Shown here: piece by piece, positions 7,694 to 14,544 of the stretch | Position numbering within the stretch: position 1 is the stretch's first letter | How the letters are laid out: each line of letters starts with the position of its first letter | Assembly (NCBI GenBank): GCA_016875645.1 | Contig: VGPE01000020.1 | Span: forward strand, 1-20,050 | Direction of reading: 5' to 3' | Length of the DNA stretch: 20,050 nt | Source of the DNA: Chloroflexota bacterium | Lineage (GTDB): Bacteria > Chloroflexota > Limnocylindria > Limnocylindrales > CSP1-4 | Translations under genes and position numbers: made by a program | Notes under the pieces: generated by a model | Seen by the model: only the letters and a program-made list of their open reading frames with translations | What the model was told of the DNA's origin: nothing | Database searches by the model: none

Positions 7694-8512
7694 TCAGGCG
7701 AAGGTGACGTGGAACTCGATGCGCGAGATGGTCATCTCCGCGTTCCGGGACAGCCAGATCTCCACCCGGAAGTCCGTATGGCGGCCCGACTCGTTGAAGT
7801 ACCAGCATCCGTCCGAGCCGGGGCCTGTGACCTCGAACTCGAACTCGTCGGAGCCGTAGGGCCCGTAGACCTCCCACCAGTCGCCTGACCCGCCGCCGCA
7901 GACGACAGTCACGACCCTCGCCGCCTGTGATCCGGGCGGCATGATCACCGACTCGTCGACCCACCACTCCACGTACTGGTCGGCGTTGCTCGCGCGGGTC
8001 GAGACGACGCGGATGGATCCGTCGGGCAGGGCCTCAAGGCGCGAGTCGCCCCGGATCCGCGCCTCGACGTAGCTCGTCGGGGCGACGCGGTGGACCCGTG
8101 TCTGGCCGGTGAGCGGCGTTGGGGTTGGCGCCGGCGTGGGAGGCGGGGTTGGCGCCGGCGTGGGATGCGGGGTCGGACGCGGCGTGTCCGCCGGACCGGC
8201 CGTCGTGGTCGGACTGGGCAAGGAGGTCGAGACCGCGATCGGCTCCGCCGTGGCCGTGGGAGGAACTGTCGCGACCGCAGTGGCGGCAGGCGGAGCGGGC
8301 GAAGCCGACGGAGCGGGCCAAGCCGACGGAGCGGCCGCGAGCGGAACCGACGGGGTCGTGCCTGCCGCCGGGTCGGCCGACGGGGGCGATGTGGCAGCTG
8401 CAAACCCACCTGTCGGCGCCGGTGCCGGAGCGCACGCGCCGGCGAACAGCGCCAGCACGATGCCGGCGAGAGCCGTGCGCAGGGCGGCGGTGGCAGGCCG
8501 AACGTGCTGCAT
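7694..8512 (-). CDS. Lipoprotein with the same unrecognised C-terminal domain (family member B)
   Basis: A 272-residue lipoprotein. The signal peptide ends in the lipobox FAGAC with the lipidated Cys at 27. A long Ala/Pro/Thr linker (about 28-140) contains 8-residue PTPAPTPP-type repeats, and the C-terminal domain occupies about 141-272. The domain reads VCGGGSGDWWEVYGP, F-E-F-E-V, DGCWYF and ends ISRIEFHVTFA, matching members A and C. ATG 8512 has GGAG five to six bases upstream. It is the last gene of the FTR1 operon, 85 bp after the permease stop, so it could be co-transcribed or have its own promoter. The domain would sit outside the membrane on a flexible tether. Metal handling is suggested only by context and by conserved acidic residues. 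It converges on member A with 21 bp between stops. Confidence 0.8.
   Translation of the reverse strand: MQHVRPATAALRTALAGIVLALFAGACAPAPAPTGGFAAATSPPSADPAAGTTPSVPLAAAPSAWPAPSASPAPPAATAVATVPPTATAEPIAVSTSLPSPTTTAGPADTPRPTPHPTPAPTPPPTPAPTPTPLTGQTRVHRVAPTSYVEARIRGDSRLEALPDGSIRVVSTRASNADQYVEWWVDESVIMPPGSQAARVVTVVCGGGSGDWWEVYGPYGSDEFEFEVTGPGSDGCWYFNESGRHTDFRVEIWLSRNAEMTISRIEFHVTFA
8121..8168 (-). repeat. 24-bp tandem repeat (2 units) in lipoprotein B linker
   Basis: Units at 8121-8144 and 8145-8168 differ at one base. On the coding strand they encode the eight-residue TPAPTPPP/TPAPTPHP-type repeat of the linker. Such in-frame repeats can change copy number by slippage, which would alter tether length. 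Confidence 0.75.
8295..8330 (-). repeat. 18-bp tandem repeat (2 units) in lipoprotein B linker
   Basis: Units at 8295-8312 and 8313-8330 differ at one base and encode an in-frame six-residue Ala/Ser/Pro repeat in the lipoprotein linker, close to the signal peptide. Confidence 0.65.
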
Positions 8513-8597
8513 GGGGACTCCGATCGTACCGGCAGGGCCCCGATCGAGCCCAGTGACCGCGACTCAAACGCGGTGCGCGGCAGCAACCGAACCGCAC

Positions 8598-9887
8598 TCA
8601 GGCGTCGGTGGTGGACTCCGCGCGTCGCGTCTCGCCGGCCCGCGCTGCCTCGCGGATCCGCCGTGGCACGAGGATGAAGGTCCAGATCCCACCCGCGACG
8701 TAGACGCTCGCGAGGGCGACCTGGGCGACGGTGGTCTGCAGGGTCGAATGCCAGCCAGTCAACTCGGCCAGGAAGAACGGCAGCGAGGGCAGCCCGTCGA
8801 TGAGCGTGATCGGAATGAGGTCGGCCTCCTGGGCAGCGCGGACGGCGTTCCCGAAGAAGGCGACCGAGAGGATCATGATCATCACGACCGCCGTGCCCAG
8901 GACCTTCTTGATCGGGATGCGGCGCCCGGCTCGGAAGATGAGCCAGCCGACGCCGAGCAGCGCGACAAGCGCGATGCCCGCGCCCGCGAGGATCCAGCTT
9001 TCGAGGCCGCGCGCGAACGAAAACAGCGCCTGGTAGAAGAGACCCGTTTCGACGCCCTCGCGGTAGACGGCGGTGAAGCCGATGCCGAACATCGCGGCGG
9101 CGGACCCGGTACCGGCGGCGACTGAGATGCGCGCCTTCATGAACTCCATCCAGCGGCGCTGGTCCATCCGCGCGATCAGCCAGAAGGAGACGTAGAAGAG
9201 CATCACCACGGCCAGCAGCGTCATGGCCGCCTCGAGGAGCTCGCGCTGCACCGGCGCCAGGTTCAGGACCAGGTTGATGACGATCCAGGTGGCCACGCTT
9301 GCGAGAAGTGCGCTGCCCACGCCGGCGAGGATCGCCCGCCGGAACCGCAGCGCACGAGCCGCCGCGAGCGCACCCAGGAGCATGGCGACCACCAGCATCG
9401 CCTCCACGCCCTCACGGAACAGGATCGTGAACGAATAGCCGAGGGCGATTACCGGGGCGGCAAGGCCCGGGGCCGAGAGGGCCCGCTCGGCGTCGTTGAG
9501 GCGGACCTGGAGGGCGAGGACGCTGGAGCGGAACACGTCCACCGATGTGCCGCCCTGGAGGTTCGAGCGCACCTCGGCGAACATCTCCTCGAGCTCGAGG
9601 GTCAGGCGCTCGTCGCGGACGCGCAGCGGGAATTCCACGAGCTCAAAGTGGTCGAGGTAGGCGCTGCGGACCGTCGCGAGCGCGGCTTCGCGGTTGCCTG
9701 CGGCGTATTGCTCCACGGCTTCACGCAGAAGCTCGCGGGAGCGGGTGAGTTCGGCAACGCCCTGGGCCGGCGTGACGTCTGCGGCGGCCACCGGAACCGT
9801 CGCTGTGGTCAGGAGCAGGAGCGCAAGTGGCACGACCAGGAGCTGGCGGACGACCCGGACCACGCGACCTCCTCGACGACCGGACAT
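8598..9887 (-). CDS. FTR1-family iron permease with fused periplasmic domain
   Basis: A 429-residue high-affinity iron permease of the FTR1/EfeU family. Residues 1-36 are a signal peptide ending VAAAD. About 40-145 is an extracytoplasmic helical domain with the motif HFELVEFPL (80-88). Then come about seven membrane helices carrying both iron-binding REXXE motifs, REGVE at 158-162 and YREGVE at 275-280. Both motifs are intact, so it should transport iron (Fe3+ in known relatives). ATG 9887 is preferred because the predicted promoter would start RNA near 9899, downstream of the alternative GTG at 9905. A second copy of this gene lies at 13280-14544. The downstream gene is lipoprotein B. No EfeO/EfeB-type partner is present; the fused domain may replace one. 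Confidence 0.9.
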   Translation of the reverse strand: MSGRRGGRVVRVVRQLLVVPLALLLLTTATVPVAAADVTPAQGVAELTRSRELLREAVEQYAAGNREAALATVRSAYLDHFELVEFPLRVRDERLTLELEEMFAEVRSNLQGGTSVDVFRSSVLALQVRLNDAERALSAPGLAAPVIALGYSFTILFREGVEAMLVVAMLLGALAAARALRFRRAILAGVGSALLASVATWIVINLVLNLAPVQRELLEAAMTLLAVVMLFYVSFWLIARMDQRRWMEFMKARISVAAGTGSAAAMFGIGFTAVYREGVETGLFYQALFSFARGLESWILAGAGIALVALLGVGWLIFRAGRRIPIKKVLGTAVVMIMILSVAFFGNAVRAAQEADLIPITLIDGLPSLPFFLAELTGWHSTLQTTVAQVALASVYVAGGIWTFILVPRRIREAARAGETRRAESTTDA

Positions 9888-9905
9888 CCCGGGCCGCGGC
9901 CGCAC

Positions 9906-9934
9906 ATGCTACGGTGTGTCGCGCCCGTGGTCAA
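9906..9934 (-). promoter_or_regulatory. Promoter of the intact FTR1 operon
   Basis: Read on the minus strand: -35 box TTGACC (9929-9934), 17-bp spacer, -10 box TAGCAT (9906-9911). Predicted RNA start is near 9899, about 12 bases before ATG 9887. The -35 box overlaps the end of the conserved operator at 9932-9966, and the same arrangement is seen at the other FTR1 operon. Confidence 0.65.
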
Positions 9935-9966
9935 ACCGCCTTGTATCACCGACTCAAGGTGCCTTG
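9932..9966. promoter_or_regulatory. Candidate metal-response operator, FTR1 operon 1 (two CAAR-N4-CTTG dyads)
   Basis: Two dyads, CAAA-N4-CTTG (9932-9943) and CAAG-N4-CTTG (9955-9966), separated by 11 bp. The second extends to the perfect 14-bp dyad TCAAGGTGCCTTGA. The element matches 15170-15204 at 24 of 35 positions, including the spacer ATCACC, with identical half-site spacing. Overlap with the -35 box suggests repression. A metal-sensing repressor is inferred from the downstream permease. Confidence 0.65.
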
Positions 9967-9975
9967 AACAGCCCC

Positions 9976-10626
9976 TTACGGGCGCAGTGTCACCACGAGC
10001 TCCAGGCGGTTGATGGTCATGGACGAGTTGCCGTGGAGCCAGATCTCGAAGTCGAACGCCTTGCCGGCGGCCTGCGTGAAGTGCCAGCAGCCATCCTCCG
10101 CGGGCGGCGTGACTTCGTACTCGAACTCGAGCGAGTCCCAGGGCCCGTAGATCTCGTAGAAGTCGCCGCTCCCGGAGCCACAGCCGCGCGCATAGACGTC
10201 CAGGACATCCTCCTGCCTGGGCGTCAACGCCTCGGGCAGTGCCCAGTCCATATGGTTGTCGCCCACCTGGTCGCGGATCGAGTCCACGCGGATGGTGCCG
10301 TCGGTGTACACGGTGAGCGTGCTGCCCTCGCGGATGACCTCGTCGAAGAAGTCCGCCGGCGAGATCAGGAACGTCTTGATCTCGCCTGCGTCCGGGCGAG
10401 GCGTCGGGCGAGGCAGGAGCGGCGCCTGCCCCGACCCGACGAAGGGCGATGAGAGAGCGTAGGACGGGATCGCACCGCCCGTGGGCGGCGTGGCCGGCGG
10501 GGTGTCGCGGCCGCCAGCGGAGCTGAACCCGCGATCACCGTCGCGATCGGCGCAGGTGGCGATGTGCCCGCTCCGCTTGAGGCCACGGCTGCGCTCGACG
10601 GGCTGGCGGGGCCGGACGTGCCGCAT
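9976..10626 (-). CDS. Lipoprotein C, domain-bearing fragment
   Basis: The longest open piece of the frameshifted lipoprotein, 216 codons if read from 10626, but its first about 35 codons are out-of-frame linker. There is no export signal in this frame. The trustworthy part is from about 10500 downward, containing the Pro-rich linker and the domain shared with members A and B. Confidence 0.5.
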   Translation of the reverse strand: MRHVRPRQPVERSRGLKRSGHIATCADRDGDRGFSSAGGRDTPPATPPTGGAIPSYALSSPFVGSGQAPLLPRPTPRPDAGEIKTFLISPADFFDEVIREGSTLTVYTDGTIRVDSIRDQVGDNHMDWALPEALTPRQEDVLDVYARGCGSGSGDFYEIYGPWDSLEFEYEVTPPAEDGCWHFTQAAGKAFDFEIWLHGNSSMTINRLELVVTLRP

Positions 10627-10703
10627 GCCGCGAGCAGCAGGGCCGCGAGCGCGGCCGCCGCTGACGATCCGGCGCGCCTGGACCAGCAGCGGACGTCAGC
10701 CAC
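9976..10703 (-). pseudogene. Lipoprotein with the unrecognised C-terminal domain, frameshifted (family member C)
   Basis: The gene starts at GTG 10703 inside the end of the preceding gene (8-bp overlap) with a clear lipoprotein signal, ALAALLLAAC (lipidated Cys at 27), followed by a Ser/Pro/Ala linker. That frame then drifts into an Arg/Pro shadow, while the frame one base back (open from 10626) supplies a normal linker and the whole domain: RGCGSGSGDFYEIYGP, F-E-Y-E-V, DGCWHF and INRLELVVTL. A one-base deletion (or two-base insertion) between about 10505 and 10555 would explain this. The restored product is about 240 residues, like members A and B. It is the last gene of the second FTR1 operon. 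Since the lesion is in the linker and the domain is undamaged, an assembly error or a very recent mutation is likely. Confidence 0.7.
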
Positions 10704-11118
10704 CGGTGAATTCGCGTGCCGTGGCCTCGGCGTCGTCGATGGCGGCCTCCAGTTCGGCCCGGGGCGCCTTCGCGTCGACCAGGGAGCCGACCCGCTCGAG
10801 CGCGGCCGCCAGGCGAGCGGTGATGTCCTGATCGATCAGGGCAAGGGTTGCGCGACGCGCCGTGAACGCCTCCTTCGCTCGCGCGATGGCCCCGGGCGAG
10901 CCGCTGTCACCGCCCGTCAGCAGCGAGTCGTACTCGATCCGTACGACGTCCAGCGACGTGAGGATCGGGCGAACGTCCGCCCTCGCCGCGGCGAGCTGCG
11001 CCGCGAGATCGGGCGAGGAGAGGCGCCCGATGACCCCGCCGAGGACGAGTCCGACCAGCAGGCTCGCGACCCCGAACAGGATCAGCGGGCGACGGCTCTG
11101 GGTCCGGTAGATGGCCAT
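10696..11118 (-). CDS. Small membrane-anchored protein, unknown function
   Basis: A 140-residue protein with one N-terminal membrane helix (ILFGVASLLVGLVLGGVIG, about 13-31) and a helical, Ala/Leu/Arg-rich remainder that probably lies outside the membrane. There are no Cys and no catalytic motif that I recognise. The extracytoplasmic part contains heptad-like stretches and is rich in Asp/Glu/Arg. It sits 4 bp after the HyuA-like gene and overlaps the lipoprotein C start by 8 bp, so it is firmly within that operon. ATG 11118 gives a basic MAIYRTQSRRP leader consistent with type II membrane topology. I do not recognise the family. Confidence 0.72.
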   Translation of the reverse strand: MAIYRTQSRRPLILFGVASLLVGLVLGGVIGRLSSPDLAAQLAAARADVRPILTSLDVVRIEYDSLLTGGDSGSPGAIARAKEAFTARRATLALIDQDITARLAAALERVGSLVDAKAPRAELEAAIDDAEATAREFTGG

Positions 11119-11122
11119 CTGT

Positions 11123-13267
11123 TCAGCCTCCCTCTCGCTCGATCGCCACGAGTGCGGTGGTCTCCCCGTCCCGATCCGCGCGCTCGAGTGCGCGATGCAG
11201 GCCGTCCGCGACCGCCGAGACGGTGGTCAGCGACGAGAAATCAATGATCCGCCGGCCCGCGACGAGCACGACCGGTGGCGCGATCGAGGCCGGGCCGACA
11301 TGGCGCTCGGCCCGCCGGACGACGTCGACGGCTCGTTCCGAGAAGCCCGTCGCAAGGCCGCCCCCCGCTCGGATCAGGGAGAGTGCGTCGCCGAGGTGCG
11401 CGAGGCCGCCACGGCCGTCCACCAGCACCCAGCGTTGACGGCGGTCGCGCCGCATGGGCTCCGCGAAGGCACCATACGGGCCGACCTCGCCGATGTCCAC
11501 GAGGCGCTCGGCCGGCAGGTCCAGGTAGGTCGCTGCACGGCCCCGCCGCTCGTCGGGCGACAAAAGGTCCGCCGCCCTGTCGAAACCGGCCTGGAGCGGG
11601 AGGGAGCCGGTCGCGATGGCTCGCGTGCTGCCACGATCGGCGTCGTTCTCGACACGAGTTTCGATGGTGGCGGGCGCGGCACCCGAGGCGATCGCCTGTG
11701 CTTCGGCCTCGCGCATCATCTCGGCCAGGCCATCGCCGCCGAGGCCCTCCGCCGAGCGTTCCACCTGCGCCTGGATGAGGGTGCCTGCGGCACCCAGGGA
11801 GGAGAGCACCTCGGCGTGCGGCGCGAGCGTCCAGCTGGAACGCGCAGCGTCCGCAACCGCGGGGACCAGCGCGCCGGCACCGCCGCCCACGCCGAGGATC
11901 GGGGCACGGCGCAGGTCGACGCCGGCGGATTTCGCGGCGGACCTGAGGGTCGCCAGCAGGTCGGTCGCGGCGAGGGCGAGAAAGTCCGAGGCGAGCCGCC
12001 GCCCGTCGAGGCCCAGCGTCTGCCCGGCCAACTCGAAGGCGCGCGAGGCGGCTTCCATCGACCCCTGGGCCGGGCTGCCCGGCACCGCACGGCCAACCGC
12101 GTTCGCGGCATCAGTGACGGTGAGCGCGAAGCGGCCCGAGGGCGTGTCGAGCGCCAGGTGATCCGGTGCGTCGCCGGGGCGTGGTGCGATCAGCACAGCC
12201 GCGCCTTCCGCGAAGGTCGCCGGATCGACATAAGAGGTGTACGGGAGGCCGGCGATGTGTGCGCTGCGCGGTCCGACGGCGATGATGCGGCGGCCGCGGA
12301 CCCTGGCGAGGCTGCCACCCGCGACGCCTGCAACCCAGACGTCGACCGAGCGAAGTGCCGTGGCGCGCTCGCCGATCCGGACATACGCGAGGCGCGGGCG
12401 GCCGCCCTGGATCAGCGAGATGTTGCTCGATGTTCCGCCCACCTCGACAACGGCGCCCTCGGCCACCGCAAGCTCGTGCAGCGCGCCCGCTACCGACGCC
12501 GCGGGCCCTGAGAACAGCGACCGCAGCGGCGCGCTGGCGAAGCCCGCCAGGTCCGTTGCCCCCCCGTCGCCGCGCAGGATCACGAGCGGAGCGTCGATCC
12601 CGGCATCGCGCAGGCCATCGGCAACGACCTTGGCCGTGGCCTCGGCGCGGGGCAGGATCGCCGCGTTGAGGGCCGCCGACACCGTTCGCAGTTCCAGGCC
12701 CAGCAGGCCGGTGAGCTCGTGTCCTGCGCAGGCCGGCAGACCGCGTCGGGCGGCAGCGGCCAGGACCTGGCGCTCGCCAGCTGGGTCGTCCACCGCGAAT
12801 GCCTCGCTCACCGCGATCGCCTCGGCGCCCTCGGCGACCAGGGCATCCAGCGCCGCGCCGACGGCCTCGTCGGTCAAGCCCGCGGTCGCGTCCAGGAAGC
12901 GGTATCGCGGCACGAGGACGCGCCCAGGTGCGAGCGGCAGTTCACGAATCTCCGTGCGCTTGCGCGCAGCACCGACATCCGGCGCACGGCCGATGCCGAT
13001 CACGCCGACGGTCGGCAGGTCGCCCTCGAGCAGCGCGTTCACGGCGAGCGAGGTGGAATGGCCCACGAGCAGGATCGGGCCAAGGCGGCGCTCGTCGAGG
13101 TCTGCCTTGACGAGCTGAATGGATCGGACGACGCCGTCGGCGATGCCGCGCTCAGCCCCATGGGTCGTGGGCACCACGGCACGCGCGACGAGGGCGCCGC
13201 CCTCTGCGTCGACCGCGACGGCCTTGGTGAAGGTCCCCCCGACGTCGACGCCGAGTCTGACTGCCAC
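11123..13267 (-). CDS. Hydantoinase/oxoprolinase family protein (HyuA-like)
   Basis: A 714-residue protein of the ATP-dependent N-methylhydantoinase A / 5-oxoprolinase family, an actin-like ATPase fold that opens cyclic amides in the cytoplasm. Landmarks: GVDVGGTFTKAVAVD (6-20, phosphate-binding loop), GHSTSLAVNALLEGD (69-83, normally HGTT-x-ATNALLE), SLFSGPAASVAGA (250-262) and VEVGGTSSNISL (274-285, normally D-x-GGTSxD). The usual Asp residues of the last motif are Glu and Asn, so substrate or activity may differ from known members. No HyuB-type partner is adjacent, and the gene sits between an FTR1 paralogue and a membrane protein, an unusual setting. The GTG 13267 start is 12 bp after the FTR1 paralogue stop with a GGCGGG-type site between. 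Confidence 0.85.
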   Translation of the reverse strand: MAVRLGVDVGGTFTKAVAVDAEGGALVARAVVPTTHGAERGIADGVVRSIQLVKADLDERRLGPILLVGHSTSLAVNALLEGDLPTVGVIGIGRAPDVGAARKRTEIRELPLAPGRVLVPRYRFLDATAGLTDEAVGAALDALVAEGAEAIAVSEAFAVDDPAGERQVLAAAARRGLPACAGHELTGLLGLELRTVSAALNAAILPRAEATAKVVADGLRDAGIDAPLVILRGDGGATDLAGFASAPLRSLFSGPAASVAGALHELAVAEGAVVEVGGTSSNISLIQGGRPRLAYVRIGERATALRSVDVWVAGVAGGSLARVRGRRIIAVGPRSAHIAGLPYTSYVDPATFAEGAAVLIAPRPGDAPDHLALDTPSGRFALTVTDAANAVGRAVPGSPAQGSMEAASRAFELAGQTLGLDGRRLASDFLALAATDLLATLRSAAKSAGVDLRRAPILGVGGGAGALVPAVADAARSSWTLAPHAEVLSSLGAAGTLIQAQVERSAEGLGGDGLAEMMREAEAQAIASGAAPATIETRVENDADRGSTRAIATGSLPLQAGFDRAADLLSPDERRGRAATYLDLPAERLVDIGEVGPYGAFAEPMRRDRRQRWVLVDGRGGLAHLGDALSLIRAGGGLATGFSERAVDVVRRAERHVGPASIAPPVVLVAGRRIIDFSSLTTVSAVADGLHRALERADRDGETTALVAIEREGG

Positions 13268-13279
13268 CCGCCGGCCGGC

Positions 13280-14062
13280 TCAGGCGGCTTCGGCCACGAG
13301 GGCCGGCTCCGTCGCCCCCGGTCCCCGTCGACGGCGAGAGACCAGGAAGACCCACAGCCCGGCGAGGGCGTAGCCGGCGAGGAGCAGCATCTGGGCAATG
13401 ATCGTCTCGAGCGTGGGGTGGTAGCCGGTGGCCTGCGAGAGGTAGATGGGCAGGCGTGGCAGGGATCCCGTCAGGTTGGTGATCCCGATCACGTAGCCCT
13501 CCTGGAGGCTGCGGACGGCGTTTCCGATGAACGCCACGGAAATCAGCATCACCACGACCAGCGAGACCGCATAGAAGGAGGTGATCGGCAGCTTCCGACC
13601 CAGCCGGAATACCACGAACGCGATCCCCGCGATGGCGCCGACGCCCGCGACCGAGGCCGCGAGGAGACCGAGCTCGAGGCCCTGCGAGTAGTTCAGCAGG
13701 CCCTGGAAGAAGACGACGCCCTCGAAGCCCGGGCGGTACACGGCCATGAAGCCCAGGGCGAAGAGCGCCGCGACGCTGCCCGTCGCGGCAGCTGAGAAGA
13801 CTCGTGCGCTCATGAACTCCAACCACCGCCGCCGGTCCAGCCGGCTGAGCAGCCAGATGGAGAAGCCGACCAGGATCACCACCGCCAGGAGGGCCGGGAT
13901 GGCCTCCACCACGCCGGGTCGGACGGGGGCGTTGAGGATGATCCAGCGGAATGCGAACCAGGTGACCACGGTTGCGCCACCCGCGGCGAGCATGCCCCAG
14001 GTCACGCTGCGCCCGAGGCGGGTGGCGCGGGCGGCGGCGAGGTAGCCGAAGATCGCGGCCAC
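13280..14062 (-). CDS. FTR1 paralogue, membrane-domain fragment
   Basis: A 260-residue open frame downstream of the frameshift, holding six or so hydrophobic helices and the motif YRPGFEGVVFFQGLLNY. The GTG at 14062 is simply an internal Val codon of the full-length gene, without a ribosome binding site that I can identify. It ends 12 bp before the HyuA-like start. Confidence 0.55.
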   Translation of the reverse strand: MAAIFGYLAAARATRLGRSVTWGMLAAGGATVVTWFAFRWIILNAPVRPGVVEAIPALLAVVILVGFSIWLLSRLDRRRWLEFMSARVFSAAATGSVAALFALGFMAVYRPGFEGVVFFQGLLNYSQGLELGLLAASVAGVGAIAGIAFVVFRLGRKLPITSFYAVSLVVVMLISVAFIGNAVRSLQEGYVIGITNLTGSLPRLPIYLSQATGYHPTLETIIAQMLLLAGYALAGLWVFLVSRRRRGPGATEPALVAEAA

Positions 14063-14064
14063 GA

Positions 14065-14544
14065 TCAGGATCGCCCGAGGCCCGCGCGGGCCACGATCAC
14101 GAACGCGGTGCCGGCCACGATGAACGGCGCGTAGCCCTCCAGGGTCAGCGTCCGCTCGACTTCCTGCATCCCGAGCTGGAGGCGGGCGACGTTTCGTACA
14201 ACCTCCTCGGCTGGCACACGGGCGCGGATGTTCGCGCGGAGCTCCGCGAACGCGTCCTCCATTTCGAGCGTGAGGTTCGGGTCGCGGTCGCGGAGCGGGA
14301 ACTCCACGAGCTCGAAGCTGTCGAGGTACGCCGAGCGCGCCGAGGCCAGGGCGCGCCGGTCGTCGCCGGACTCGTAGAGCGCAACCGTGTTGTTGAGCTC
14401 ATCGCGGACGACGTCGATCAGGGCGATGTACTCGGCAAGCTCCTCGCTCTCGGCGGCGGCGACCGGCGCCGGCGCCGCCGCGACCCCGAGCAGGGACGCG
14501 GCGACCGCGATCAGCAGCGCGGCGGAACGGACTGCGCGGAGCAT
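14065..14544 (-). CDS. FTR1 paralogue, extracytoplasmic-domain fragment
   Basis: A 159-residue product before the frameshift: signal peptide (about 1-31, LLIAVAASLLGVAAAPAPVAAA), the helical domain with SAYLDSFELVEFPLRDRD (71-88), and the start of the first permease helix (FIVAGTAFVIVARAG). Alone it could be an exported domain with a C-terminal hydrophobic tail, similar in content to the lipoprotein encoded just upstream. Its ATG directly follows the stop of that lipoprotein gene with no gap. Confidence 0.6.
   Translation of the reverse strand: MLRAVRSAALLIAVAASLLGVAAAPAPVAAAESEELAEYIALIDVVRDELNNTVALYESGDDRRALASARSAYLDSFELVEFPLRDRDPNLTLEMEDAFAELRANIRARVPAEEVVRNVARLQLGMQEVERTLTLEGYAPFIVAGTAFVIVARAGLGRS

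Larger units (their letters stand above)
13280..14544 (-). pseudogene. FTR1-family permease paralogue, frameshifted in the first iron motif
   Basis: Two abutting frames together rebuild an FTR1 permease collinear with the gene at 8598-9887: signal peptide, extracytoplasmic domain with SFELVEFPL, then the membrane part. The break is at about 14070-14090. The first frame ends ...VARAGLGRS and the second begins VAAIFGYLAAARAT, where the intact copy reads FREGVEAMLVVAMLLGALAAARA. One base is missing in a G run. Independently of the frameshift, the first motif reads RAGL rather than REGL. The second motif, intact in copy 1 as YREGVE, reads YRPGFE here; Glu to Pro needs at least two base changes, so it is not a simple sequencing slip. 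Both iron sites are therefore altered. Either this copy is decaying or it has lost iron transport for another job. Confidence 0.75.

Noticed and set aside
8109..9125. A 338-codon plus-strand frame starting in a Gly/Val/Ala-rich stretch
   Set aside because: It is opposite lipoprotein B and the FTR1 permease, both with clear motifs; the Gly/Val repeats are the reverse of the Pro/Thr/Ala linker.
14065..14100. Programmed ribosomal frameshift in the FTR1 paralogue
   Set aside because: No slippery heptamer with a downstream pseudoknot is evident, the motif at the junction is also substituted, and the family is not known for recoding; a plain indel is simpler.
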